The notes under the pieces are model-generated. The model worked only from the letters and a program-made list of their open reading frames with translations, had not been told where the DNA came from and did no database searches. The position numbers and the translations under genes are program-made. A stretch of DNA of 64,000 nt from Raphanus sativus (Eukaryota > Streptophyta > Magnoliopsida > Brassicales > Brassicaceae): positions 28,410 to 92,409 of the forward strand of contig NW_026615358.1 in the NCBI RefSeq assembly GCF_000801105.2. Direction: 5' to 3'. This document shows positions 42,715 through 54,031 of the stretch, in pieces; the stretch's first letter is position 1, and each line of letters opens with the position of its first letter.

Positions 42715-44685
42715 CACCCGTATTTTCTAAAATAATATAATAAATAATAATCTCCAAAAGTCTCCATTTTATTACTTATCATAAATCATCTCAAATCACC
42801 AGAAATCCAATAAATAACCATACATCCAAATAATAGTATAAATCCTGAAAAATAAAGATAAAAGCTTAAAACCGAAAGTAAAAAAATAAGAAATAAATTT
42901 CCAAAAGCACCAATCCCAAAGCAATCACTCCTCCTGGCCAGTCTCATCTTTTTTTTTTTGGTCGACGGCCAGTCTCATCTAAAAGGGGGAAAAGAAAGGA
43001 GTGTGAGTAACATAGAAGTCACTCAGTGAGGTATGGGATGCTAAACACGCAAACCACTGACTTGAGTAAATAGAACTCCCACTATGGAGATTTAGCTCTA
43101 ACATGAACAAAAAGATACCTAGAGCATCACACACAACAGACAATACACTGATAGTGCATAACTAGATCACACACCCTGTATCTCCTCATACGGATATACG
43201 TACGCTGCATCGTTAGTACAGTCTGTTTATGTACCCCCACCCTCCAAAACTGTGTCGAATGCAAACGTCTCTGCACCACGCCCTACGCAATCTGCGTCGC
43301 TAGCCATCAGACGTCTCTGAGCCCCAGCACTCCATAGTGGCGTTGCTAGTCCAGACATCTCTGAACCCCCACCCTCGCACATAGTCCCTACTCATAACTA
43401 TGTATATATATATATATAGCATCACTTAACATCACACAATCCAATCAACGGTTGAATCTTCTAGACCCCTAGTTTCGGTTTACAATGAATGAACTAACTA
43501 CCAGACACGACTCAAACAGACTCAATTCATGCTTCGAAATCTAAACTACAATAGAAATAATTTTATATTGGTACGGGATTTACGGAATAGACCCTCACCT
43601 TTGCCACGGGTTTCTGAAGAAACCTGAGAAAACACAGAATGGACCTTGACAGCTCTAAAACAGCAACTCTGAAACTCTCTGAAAATAAATGAATATGATG
43701 ATTCTGGTATAACTGCACCCTAGAGAAAACATATGAATATCTCAAGAACGGACCGTTAACTTTTCAAGCTGTCCTGTCAGAATGTATTCCTAGATGTCTT
43801 ATGTCCATATACACCGAGTTTACTCTGATCGGACACCATTTGATTAACCAAAAAAACTTCACCTCCAGGCTGGTCGCGAACGAAGACTGCAGTAATACCT
43901 CTAGCGAAAACAAACGCAACTTTCAGAAAATAACTCTAAATGACAATCCGCTTCTTTGAGATGATAGATACAAGAATGAAGTACTTACTGCAGATAGAAA
44001 TCTTTCATTTAGGTCGACCGTTTCTCCTTTATGCTGAGACTGATCGGAAACGTATCTGCATCGCTACAGCTTAAACTTATCCTTGGCCAAGAAGCAACGT
44101 CAACAACTTTTTATGTACAGCTCCGATCTCGATTCCGCTATAGATTCTTGGCAACGAGATCTATCCAAGAAGCTATGGTCTGCAGCCTAATGTCCTCTGA
44201 ATCGATCTAGGATCCTCCCGCAAAACAACTCCTCAGCCATGGATCCAATATAACTCATCCCTTCTCCTCGGCTTAAGACATGGTGAAATCTCTGCACACA
44301 AAAGTGTCTCCGGTTATATGAGACACACATCTGGTGGCTTTAGGCTCACAGCGGCTCAAATCAATGGTGGTTGGTGATGGTGGTGATGAAGACGGCAATG
44401 TTGTGATGGTAACAGCGAAAATCACATTCTTCTTCGGTGAAGTACTGCTGTGCAAACCAATCTCCAGACCAGTACAATATTGAGATGACAAGGGAGAAGA
44501 GAGATCAACAAGGAAGGAGAAGAAACATGTCTGAGCTATCTATCTCTCTCTACGATGATGTTGACGGCAACAAATGAAGAAGATAGTGTATATGCATTTA
44601 TATATTTAGGTATAAATGCACACGTACACACATAAAAATGATTGGGAGAGCTTTGGTTTAATAATAATTAAACATCAGTACAGGA
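42715..44685 (-). mobile_element. degraded solo LTR, chromovirus-like
   Basis: On the minus strand it has TATATAAATGCATATAC (about 44605) followed by a pyrimidine-rich leader (ctatctatctctctctacg on the minus strand side), then cctcactgagtgacttctat, similar in kind to the chromovirus LTR text aactcactgagtaatgc, and ends near gggtgtta. No coding motifs. Borders are estimates; the right border is placed at the CA of attaaacatca. Confidence 0.4.
42936..42980 (+). repeat. poly-T micro-insertion with 12-14-bp direct repeats
   Basis: ggccagtctcatct (42936) and again (42967) flank about ten T and ggtcgac. The insert is only 17-19 bp; see also 56506. Confidence 0.7.
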
Positions 44686-44699
44686 ATTACATGCCAGCA

Positions 44700-47600
44700 C
44701 ATCATCATGATTCGTTATCTCCCTGCGGTACCTCCTACCCAACGCCTCTTTCTCTTTCTTATGAAGATCCAACTCCATCTCTTGACGCTTCTTTACTCTA
44801 TCAGCATCCGAAGTTATCTTTGCAGTGAGTTTTCCACTTCTCCCAAAGCTGCCAAAGAAACCTTCTTCTCAGCCTCATACTTCTCACGCCAAACCGCAAT
44901 CTCCTCAGAACAGTCATTCTTATCATTTGCAACAGCAAGCTCGGCCTTCTTTTTTCAAGCTCCGCCTTGACAACAGGGAGCTCCTCACCTTGGTTATACA
45001 CCAACTTGTTCGAGAAATTCGTAGCCTGCACCAAATCATACAATGAGTTCTCTAAAAAAAATAAATAATAGAGAGAAAGAAGAAGCTCCTCACAATAGCC
45101 AAGTGACGAGGGAATTCTCGATACCACTCGTCACAATGAGCCTCATCAAAAGTGTAACCACCAACACCACCAGACGATTGAAACTACTTGAAGAGCTCTC
45201 CACACTGCGACCCTCTTACCGTTGAATGCACATTCAAACGGCTGAAAAAAGTAACTTTATCCGCATAAAGATTCGGCTAAACCGCTAAAGACGGCTCAAC
45301 TACCAAAGACAGCTCAACCCAGAAGGGACAAGTTTACAATACTTTGATGAAGGCGCCTCTTTCGGCGAACGAACAGCAACATATTGTTTCTTCGCATTAG
45401 CAACTTCTTTCCCAGCTTGCGAACCATCGACCTTCTTACCACCAGCAACAACAACTTCTTTTCCAGAAGCATTATCACCTCCCTGACAAGGTTCAGTAGA
45501 CAGTACAGGAGCTGGTACACTGGTGAGACCCATGATAATACCGGGAGCAGGCACCGAAGGCACCACAGCGCTGGAACACTGACCAATCTCAGCAACCGTA
45601 CTAACATCAATACCCCCAGCAAAACAATTACCCAACCTCAGAATCTCACTCAAATACATCTTCCTCTAAGAAGCTAAAAATATATATATATAAAACACCA
45701 AAAACACTATCAGCTAATAGCGAGCAACCAAGGACATTCAATTCAGAAGCAAAGTCAAAGTAAAAAAAAGGAACAGAAGAGGCATATCAACCTGATTCCA
45801 CAAACATGAATGCAACACCAAACTTCTGATCGCCTAACCTTGGACCAATCTCGAGCCTTAGTCACCTTGAAATACTCCACGTACTCGACCTCACCAGGAG
45901 CAAGAGGGATACCAACCAAACGATGAGATGCACAAATAAACAACATCAAAAGAAATTTCTCAAAACAAAGCAGGAACCACAAAAAAAAAATCAAGATACC
46001 ATTGCAAGGATTCCATCTACTCCTAAAAGGATCAGTCATATCAGAAACATCAGGGGTCGACGAAGAAGATACCCAAACATACAAAAATCTCTTAACCCAA
46101 TCTTGAGTTTTTTCCTTTCCCCCACAAGGCCACATTTATTCCCCATAGACACATAAAAGGCCTCCTCTATCTTATCACACCGGGTAATACGCGCCATATG
46201 CTCAAAAAGATAAAAGAATCATATGAACACCAATCTCTGCAGCAGTAAACAGAGCAGCAACCATATTTCAAATCGCAGTAGGAGTAAGCTGAGATAGAGC
46301 AAAAAGACGTTCCTAACAATACGGCAGCAACAGCCTCGGGAGGGGAAACCACAAATGATACTCTGTGAACCAGAAATCATAAACACAGATCCACCCATCC
46401 GGGATCATCCATGGGCACTCATTCTCATCGGGAATATGCGCTTCTATGCCACCTTCACGACAACAGTTGGCTCGAATCCACTTAATAGCATCATCATCAA
46501 CAGCAGAAGGAAATGACTCCGATGAATCAGGATAATTAACAAGAGGACCTATGAAACTCGTAGGCCTCTCCCTAGCTCTCTTGGCTTTCTTTTTCTTCTT
46601 CACATAAGCATTAGAATCAGCAAGGTCATCAAGCGAACCAGCGAGAGAAGCAGCCAGACTCTCCCTTTTAATTTTCTTCAAAATATCGGTGACACTAGCT
46701 AGCCGATCACCACCAACATCACCTTGCCCATCGCTAAATCCATCTTGCTCTCCACTAAAGTCAACATCGTCGTCATCCCGGTCGTCTCCAGTATCGACAT
46801 TTTGTTCACCACTAGCAACGTATCCCGTCTCAGCATAACCACTAACATCAATTCGCTCACAGCTAGAATCATCCCACTCTTCGTTAAAATCAACACTGTT
46901 CTCATCCTGGCAATCTCTGGTAACGACATTAGCAGCACCACCTATTTTATCATCATTAGCAAAACCACTTTGCTCATCTCCGGAAACAATACCTCCCTCA
47001 CCAGCACAAATACTAACTTCTTCATCACAAGCAACGCTATCCTGCTCGTTATTTGCATCGTCATTAACAACGTCTTGCCCACCGCTATCGTCTTTTTCAG
47101 ATTCTTCACCATAAGATCCTGAAGATGAATCTTCGATTGACAAGGTAGTATCTGATGAACTAGTATCTGAAGATGACTCTTCAATTTGAGCAGCCCTCAG
47201 CAACATATTTTTCTCATACTCTCAATGGATCTCCAACATAGATTTCTGAGACGAAGACAGAACCACACTCGAAGAACTCACATCCTCCAACAACGAGTTC
47301 GGGGAGACATTACATAAGCTGGCGCCGTCTCGAATGGCCTCGACAACATTAATGTTGCATCAACACCATCAACTGCATCAGCAGAGTCTGTTCTTCTCTC
47401 GTCACGGGAAGCTTGAGTCCTCAGCACGTCAATAATCGCCAACCCATTACCACCTTCCAACAACTACATCTGATAATCAGTGACAAGATACTTAAACAGC
47501 TCCGGACCCTGAACAGACGACCACGGGCCCACCAAAGATGTCCTCTTTTCTCCGTCACCAGATTCTGTCCTAACTAAGTTCGTTCCATACTCTTCATTCC

Positions 47601-48650
47601 ACCAACTGACGCCATCAAGGACGGCCACAAAACCATTAAAGACGACCTCAGATCTTTGTTGATAAGCTCAGACCTTTCCTCTACCAATCTCACGTTTGGC
47701 TCACCCCTTACTCCATTTCTTGAAAAGAAATCAAGGCCATCAAAAATTAAGCACTCGGCTATGTCACTCCAAGAATTCTGATCAACAAGACCCTCACCTC
47801 AGCGAAAATGCGCAGCATCCCCAAGAAAACCACTCTCTGCCAAGCCTTGTCCAATTTTTTCTCCAACACAACTCACTGCCACAATCTCGCCTTGGCAACT
47901 TTCAGTAGCCAACAAACTCGGCACAATAAGAGACGAGCTCAAAACCTCCATCAATGAATCTGGAACCATCACATATGACCTTGGAGCCGACGCAATCGAA
48001 CTTAACTTCGTCACCAATGAACTCGGAACCAAGACAATTGAGCTCAAGTCCATCGCTGAAGAGCTCGTAACAGCCACGAACGAACTCGGTTTCATCGTCG
48101 ACAAACTCAGAACATTTGCAGACAAGCCCGAAACCATCTCGGGAGCCAACAAAGTCAAGCTCAAAACCACCAGTGAAGAGCAAGAACCAGTCAAAAACAA
48201 ACTTGAAAACGAGTTTGAAACCGCCATGGATGAGGTCGTAACCTCCACAGACGAGCTCGGAGTCACCATCAAAAAACTCGGAATCAACGCAATGAAGTTC
48301 AAAACCGTCGCAGCTGAGCTCGTAGCCATCACGGACGAGGTTGAAATCAACGGAGTCGAGCTCAAAACCACCACCGAAGAGGTCCCAGCCACCACGGACG
48401 AGCTCGGATTCATCATCGACAAGCTCGGAACCTCTGCAGAAGAGCTCAAAACCATCACAGGAGCCATCGAAATCGAGCTCGACGAACGAACTTACAGTCA
48501 CCACAAACGAGCTCGGAGTAATCATCGTTACTGACAAGCTCGCAGCCTCTACCAACGAGCTCGGAGTCGAAGAAAGCAAGCTCAGAAAAACCATTACCAA
48601 ACTTGGGACCTTGAGTAACAAACTCAAAACTTCATCTCAGACACATTTCA
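44700..48650 (-). pseudogene. long antisense-ORF-type gene remnant (Tat aORF family), no parent LTR visible
   Basis: Minus-strand pieces in order: Ser/Val-rich N-terminal repeat part (48.6-47.8 kb), a frame from 47206 to 46313 with a long acidic Ser/Asp/Glu stretch (SSDTSSSDTTLSIEDSSSG), a basic patch KKKKKAKRARERP and the conserved block PWMIPDGWICVYDFWFTEYH-LWFPLPRLLLPYC. Then come SQLTPTAI-type residues, KTQDWVKRFLYVWVSS (46.09 kb), VEYVEYFKVTKARDWS (45.87 kb), an Ala/Gly-rich linker (45.66-45.30 kb) and a coiled coil (EEIAVWREKYEAEKKVSLAA, about 44.87 kb). Several stops and probable introns. The block order (acidic N-part, WFTE-type domain, linker, coiled coil) is that of antisense ORFs seen in Tat elements. 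Function unknown. Confidence 0.6.
47930..48640 (-). repeat. degenerate coding repeat, about 30 bp
   Basis: Words gagctcgg, gaactcgg and aagctcgg recur every 27-33 bp (for example 48400, 48430, 48460). On the minus strand they code Ser-rich or Glu-Leu-Val repeats depending on frame, so several frames stay open by repetition rather than selection. Confidence 0.7.
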
Positions 48651-49104
48651 TTTCATCTCAGCCACACCACTAACAATCTCAGCCTTTTGTTTTTTTTTAT
48701 ATAAGCATTTATTACCAATCTTTAGATAAGCATCTTTAGTTTTTGTAATTGACCGAGCTTTTGTTATTCTTGATTATTAATACGAAAATCTCTACCCTTT
48801 TACATCTATTATAAATACAAAATTATTGACCGGAAATGGAATCCACAAAACCGGTTTGAATAAATATTTGACAAACCAAGGTTTTAGGTCATTACATAAA
48901 TATTCACAAAAACCAACCTCAGGTATTACACAACTCTATTAATTAACTTACCACTAATTGTGTTTGTTTCTTAATGATTTTTTCCTCTGTTTTTTTTCAT
49001 GTATTCCAGTCAATCGACTTTATTTGTACCATCAAAGTACTTTATCTGGTTTCGCCCCTGTATATTTTTTACTCATGGTAAACACATATAAATTTCTTCA
49101 TTAA
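48651..49104. other. AT-rich spacer
   Basis: No gene, repeat border or LTR end recognised. Confidence 0.4.
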
Positions 49105-49438
49105 AATATTTTTTTTTGAATGAATGCTAAATTATATTCATCAAAAAAGCTTTTTTACAACAATGTTCCCATAGCTTTAGACTACTTCGACTTTCCTAAG
49201 CTAATTACAATCTTGTTGTAAACCAATACTGAAGAATTTTTTCTCTACCCCTAACCCCTTTAGTTATCAACAAGCTTAGCTTATTACGAACTCCCTTCTC
49301 GATAAACTTCTTCAACTTTGATAATGGAAGCAGATTCTCACCATGTCTGATCTTGTTCCTCTCCCTACATAGAGCATGAATGCTGGCGTTAAGTGCATAT
49401 CGAATACAGAACAAACGATTCTTCTCTCGAGCCCCGTT
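49105..49438 (-). pseudogene. LINE 3' end (C-terminus and poly-A tail)
   Basis: Minus-strand peptide FCIRYALNASIHALCRERNK then IRHGENLLPLSKLKKFIEKG and ending ILQYWFTTRL matches the C-terminus of plant LINE ORF2 proteins (WRERN motif). About 85 bp after the stop a run of As (plus-strand Ts at 49110-49119) forms the tail. The 5' side is cut by the Tat-2 LTR at 49439. Confidence 0.7.
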
Positions 49439-49880
49439 TGTTGGGGAAAAATATCCAGACATAAGTTTTCTCCAGCTTCCGGATAGGTCATCGACTTCCG
49501 GACTCTTGCTCAAGAAGAAACCAGGGACCAACCCCTGCCATAGGTCCGACCCCCTTGATTGGATCGACCCTTGAAGCAAAATAGAAATTTTCCGCCTAAG
49601 GAGAAACTTCCATTTTTCCGATTATGGAAGAGTTCCATTACTTGAAGCCGACGTCTACACCTATAAAAGGGGAGCCCAAACCCTAGAATAAAGGATCGAC
49701 TTTTCTAGACTAGGAGATTAGGGTGTAGGCGGCTAGAACTAAGGTTCATACACCATCAACGTTGTAGTCCCGAATCATAAACTCAATATACATCTTCTAG
49801 TTCACGAATTCTTGTTTCTCATACAATCTCTTCTAGTGTTCCGTAGTACTCAAACGACCCTACACAAAAATACCATAACA
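49439..49880 (+). mobile_element. 5' LTR of a second Tat-lineage element (Tat-2)
   Basis: TGTTGGGGAAAAATATCC ... taccataaca, 442 bp, with TATAAAAG at 49672-49679. It shares the LTR start and end words with Tat-1 but differs in the middle. The primer-site sequence gtttggcggtagaagg follows. No partner 3' LTR is present because the element is truncated at 53684. Confidence 0.85.
49672..49679 (+). promoter_or_regulatory. TATA box of the Tat-2 LTR
   Basis: TATAAAAG in acctataaaaggggagc. Confidence 0.65.
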
Positions 49881-49921
49881 GTTTGGCGGTAGAAGGAGGG
49901 GAGTAATCCAACTACGTGACG

Positions 49922-51613
49922 ATGGCACTAGAGGACGATACTAACCAAGCGGAGATGACCCCGAGGGAGATCGAACTCCTCAACCGACTCGAGATCCTTC
50001 AAAGTCAGGTTACCGATCTTCACAAAGCTCGGGAGACCACGCCTAGAGGTCACGAACTTCTTCTAGAAGTTCAAACCCTAAAAGATCAACTTGGAGAACA
50101 CTCCAAGCAGCTGCAGCAAAGCGCCGAGAAGCTAGACGCTATAGAAGCGGAGAACCTTGTCCTCTGACAAGAAAACCAGAACCTCGGTGAAACCAGCAAC
50201 AAGCGAAAGCGGTTCCGAATTAAGGTTCGACCTATGGCTTCGCTCAACACTCCACGCGATGGTGAAAAAGCGTCTCACCGACCCGTCTCCACCAACGATG
50301 AACCTGAGGGCCGAGAAGCCGCTCACGACGCGACCCGAATGCAAGTGGATAGCGATTTCTACGCGGAAGACGAAGAGTACTCACCCGATGATCCCGCGAT
50401 CTCGGACCTGACTCTAGCCGCCTATCTAGAAAGAGTGGTTTCCGAAAGGTTCGACACCATTCAATCTATGGTAGAAAGACTCCCAGGAGTAGCTCCCCCT
50501 ATTCGGAGGAGTAATCCAGGGTCCTACTCCGATACACCTTTCGTAGAAGAGATTGCCTCGGTGGAGATGCCACGCAAATTCTCCTACCCGAGCATAAAGA
50601 TGTACGAAGGTACAGGAGATCCCGACAATCACATCGCTCAATACAAGTAACGCATGCTAGCCGTAGCAATACCCCGGGATGCGCGGAAAGCTACCATGTT
50701 CAAGGGATTCGGATCGACCTTGACCGGCCCTGCTCTTCAGTGGTACATCAATTCGTTAGTAGTCTCAACCTAGAGAAAAACTCAGATGATCTCTATGAAG
50801 TCCTCCAGCATAGGAACGAACCCCTTCGTTCCTACATAGCACACTTGAACAAAGAGAAGGTGGCTATCCCAGAGTGCAACACTGACACGACTATCTCGGC
50901 CTTCAAGCGGGGCCTACTCCCGGAGGGAGATCTCTACAAAGAGCTGATTAAATACAAGTGCAGGACCATGGAGGATGTATTGTCTCGTGCTTGGGCTCAA
51001 GTAAGATGGGAAGAGGATGTTGCAAGTAGGGCCAAGGCCTATCCGAAGTACGATCAGAAGTCCTCGAAGCCAACCAGGAACGATCGCGGTGAGCCTTTTA
51101 TCCCAAGTTAGCTAAAGAGACTAGCAATCCAGGCAGGGGCAGATATCAAAATCGTCCCTTGCCTAGATGATGGTATCCACATGGCCCGATATCTCTCATC
51201 TTGCGATAACAAAGCCGGAGCTAATCGGTGTCCTACGACAAATGGGTCCTCAAGTCAAATGGCTTCCCAAGATGAAGGCCTCAGAGGCTAATCAAAACCC
51301 CAAACGGTGGTGCGAATTCCATAGTGATCATGGTCACACTACGGAAGATTGCATAGCCCTGAAGATAGAAGTCGCCGAGCTTCTCAAGAAAGGCCACCTG
51401 AGAGAGTTCCTCTCAGACAAGGCCAAGAACCTTCTGAATAAAGAAGGTCCCGGTCTCCTTACCGAAGCAGCTCCTTCATTGCCACCACAGCAAGATCGGG
51501 TGATCCATGTCATCTCAGGCGGATCGGAAGTAAGCGGAATCAGCAGTGCTGCTGCCAAGAGAAGTACTCGCAACGCTAAGAATGGCCAAGAGGCCGAGGT
51601 CCTAAGCGCCTAA
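49922..51613 (+). pseudogene. Tat-2 gag
   Basis: Begins MALEDDTNQAEMTPREIELL (ATG 49922) with a coiled-coil N-part ending in a stop after ENLVL (50165), then an acidic part, AYLERVVSERFDTIQSMVER, EMPRKFSYPSIKMYEGTGDP and a stop after AQYK. A 69-bp-range deletion removes the segment around YINLP...FVEQ (compare 6597-6670). Then NSDDLYEVLQHRNEPLRSYI, FKRGLLPEGDLYKELIKYKC and TMEDVLSRAWAQVRWEEDV to a stop at 51109. After a frame change, MGPQVKWLPKMK and the finger-like CEFHSDHGHTTEDCIAL follow. Not functional as it stands. Confidence 0.85.
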
Positions 51614-52110
51614 TCCTTGGAACGGATGAGATCAGCTTCACTGCAAGGGAGCATGAGAGGGTCCTAGCTCCTCATCACGACGCCCTTGTCATTTCACTTA
51701 CCATAGCGAACTGCTTGGTCAAGCGAATACTTGTAGACAATGGGAGCTCCAACAACATTATCTTCCATTCAGCTTACGCCGACCTGGGGTTAGAACCTAA
51801 GGCCCTAACTAGGAAGGCGACTCCTCTTGTAGCCTTCTGTGGAGAGGTAAAGCAAACCTTAGGGGATGTCCTTCTCCCAGTATATGCCGAGGGGATAAAT
51901 CAGGCCACAAAATTCCTGGTCGTCGACTGTCCTTCATCGTATAACGTGATACTGGGAAGGCCTTGGATCTACGACATGGGAGCCATACCTTCGACTCTGC
52001 ATCAACTGGTCAAGTTTCCAACTCCCTTGGGCATTAAGGCGGTCAAGGGAGATCAGGAAAATGCCAGGTCCTGCTATCAGACTACCCTAAAGGGAAATAT
52101 CCAGGTCTTA
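51614..52110 (+). pseudogene. Tat-2 protease region
   Basis: [20 protein letters not shown], then the open frame 51715-52113: [20 protein letters not shown] (DNGSS active-site region), [40 protein letters not shown]. The domain is largely intact but in a different frame from gag and stopped by TAG at 52111-52113 before RT. Confidence 0.8.
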
Positions 52111-52113
52111 TAG

Positions 52114-53027
52114 CAATTACAGAAGAAGCTTCCGACCCCGCATACCGAAGAGCCGGAAGTGGAGGAGATGGATGAAGTTCCACTCGTAGAAGGGAACTTG
52201 GGTCAAAACTTGAAGATAGGCTCCAAGCTCCTAGAAGGGCTAAGAAGGAGATTGGTCGACTTCTTGAGATCCAACTCCGACTGCTTCGCCTGGTCCCATG
52301 AGGACATGCCTGGAATAAATCCCGACGCATCATGCATCAACTTCAAGTGGATCCAATGCATCCCCTTGTCAGACAGAAGATGAGGAAGTTAGCCCCTGAA
52401 AGGGACGAAATTATCAACGAAGAGGTCAAGAATCTACTGGATGCCGGATTCATACGAGAGGTGCAATATCCGGAGTGGCTAGCTAATGTGGTGGTCGTTA
52501 GGAAGAAGAATGAGAAGTGGAGAGTCTGTATCGACTTCACGGACCTCAACAAATCCTGTCCAAAAGACCCTTTCCCCTTGCCTCACATCGACAAGCTAGT
52601 TGATGCAACTGCTGGTCATCAACTGATGAGTTTCAAGGATGCATTTTCCGGATATAACCAAATCCTAATGCATCCCGACGATCAAGAGAAGATCTCATTT
52701 ATGACCTCCCGGGGTATATACTGCTACAAGGTCATGCCTTTCGAACTAAAGAATGCTGGTTCGACCAATCAAAGACTTGTCAACATGATGTTCGCCGACC
52801 AGATAAGGCAGACCATGGAGGTTTATATTGATGATATGCTGGTAAAATCCCTAGACGCCGAGGACCATATCTCGCAACTTCAACAGGCATTCACCACCCT
52901 TAGGAGGTACAATATGAAACTCAACCCTTCAAAGTGCTCATTCGGAGTAAGCTCTGGGAAGTTCCTGGGGTATATAGTCACCCACAGGGGCATCAGAGCC
53001 AACCCAGAGCAGGTAAGAGCAATCTAA
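52114..53027 (+). pseudogene. Tat-2 reverse transcriptase
   Basis: The frame 52159-52383 ends the linker (CFAWSHEDMPGINPDASCIN); a frameshift near 52340 leads to 52332-53027. This contains RT blocks AGFIREVQYPEWLANVVVVR, RVCIDFTDLNKSCPKDPFPL, DAFSGYNQILMHPDDQEKIS, KVMPFELKNAGSTNQRL (usual FGLKNAGATYQRL, so drifted) and the catalytic YIDDMLVKS, then SKCSFGVSSGKFLGYIVTHR. A stop at 53025-53027 cuts it from the RNase H. Confidence 0.85.
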
Positions 53028-53684
53028 GTGATACCTTCCCCTCGTAATGTCAAGGAGGTTCAAAGACTGACAGGAAGGATGGCCGCCCTGAGTAGGTTCA
53101 TCTCCTGGTAAGGGAAGAAGGAAGGAAACATCATCCTATCTACTACGTGAGCAAATCGCTGCTAGACGCGGAGACCCGCTATAGTCACCTTGAAAAGTTA
53201 GCCCTCGCCTTAGTTAACACGGCCCGAAAGCTACGCCCCTACTTCCAGGCCCATCAGATCGTGGTGGTCATCTTTTTCCCCATCAAAGCGGACCTTCACA
53301 AGCCGGAAGTGTCTGGACGACTAGAAAAATGGGCCATAGAGTTGGGAGAGTACGATGTGATCTTCCGACCTGCAACGGCCATCAAGTCACAAGTCCTGGC
53401 AGATTTCGTAGCCGAATTCTCTCCTGCCATGATTCCAGTCCTGGAACCAGAAGTAAAAGTTCGCGATAGCGAAGGGGAGAAAAGCGAATGGATGCTATAC
53501 GTAGATGGGTCTAGTAACGTAAGGGGCGCAGGCGTGGAACTAGTCCTAACTTCCCCTACGGGGGAATCAGCCTTAAGGGTCGTACGATGCAACTTCAAAG
53601 AAACGAACAACGAGGCTGAATACGAAGCTCTAATAGCAGGGCTGACACTCGACAAACAGATGGGAGTAAAAGACATCTGATAAC
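53028..53684 (+). pseudogene. Tat-2 RNase H regions, partly deleted and 3' truncated
   Basis: PRNVKEVQRLTGRMAALSRF then an abrupt jump at about 53108 to YYVSKSLLDAETRYSHLEKL: most of the first RNase H domain is deleted. It continues LEKWAIELGEYDVIFRPATA, and then a second RNase H of the archaeal type (WMLYVDGSSNVRGAGVELVL, ETNNEAEYEALIAGL), which is diagnostic of the Tat lineage. The homology ends at GVKDI (53680), so this domain's end, integrase and 3' LTR are gone. Confidence 0.85.
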
Positions 53685-54031
53685 AGGATTTTTCTAAGAT
53701 CCTATTCAAATTGGCGCTGTTGCCAACTTCTAAGTTGATTGTGACATTGGGATTTAGTAACTTGCTTGAGACTAAATCATTTTTATTTTCTATTGTGATA
53801 TTGATTCTTGCCTCTTTTCTCTCTTTGACTTTTCAGGTGTATGAACTTGAGGAGTAGAGGTTCATCAAGCCTTGCTCCCATTGTTGAAGACATTTCTGCA
53901 CTTGAGAGGGAGATTGTGAGAAGAAGAAGGGAAGAAGAGCAACAGGCTCACATTCAGAGGTTGGGGTTTGACATGGAGAACCTGCCTCAAGAGGACAGGA
54001 ACAGAAAGAGGATGAAGGAGGACTTGCTGAT
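53685..54031 (+). mobile_element. Athila leader and ORF1 start, plus strand
   Basis: attggcgctgttgccaac (53710) resembles the Athila primer site TGGCGCCGTTGCC. It is followed by an intron-like leader ending cttttcag and the ORF1 start MNLRSRGSSSLAPIVEDISA with REIVRRRREEEQQAHIQRL. The frame stops at 54036. Only the first ~65 codons remain, joined to CACTA sequence. Confidence 0.6.

Noticed and set aside
43380..43430. tatatatatatata run as a promoter
   Set aside because: Simple AT repeat in degraded LTR sequence, with no associated gene.
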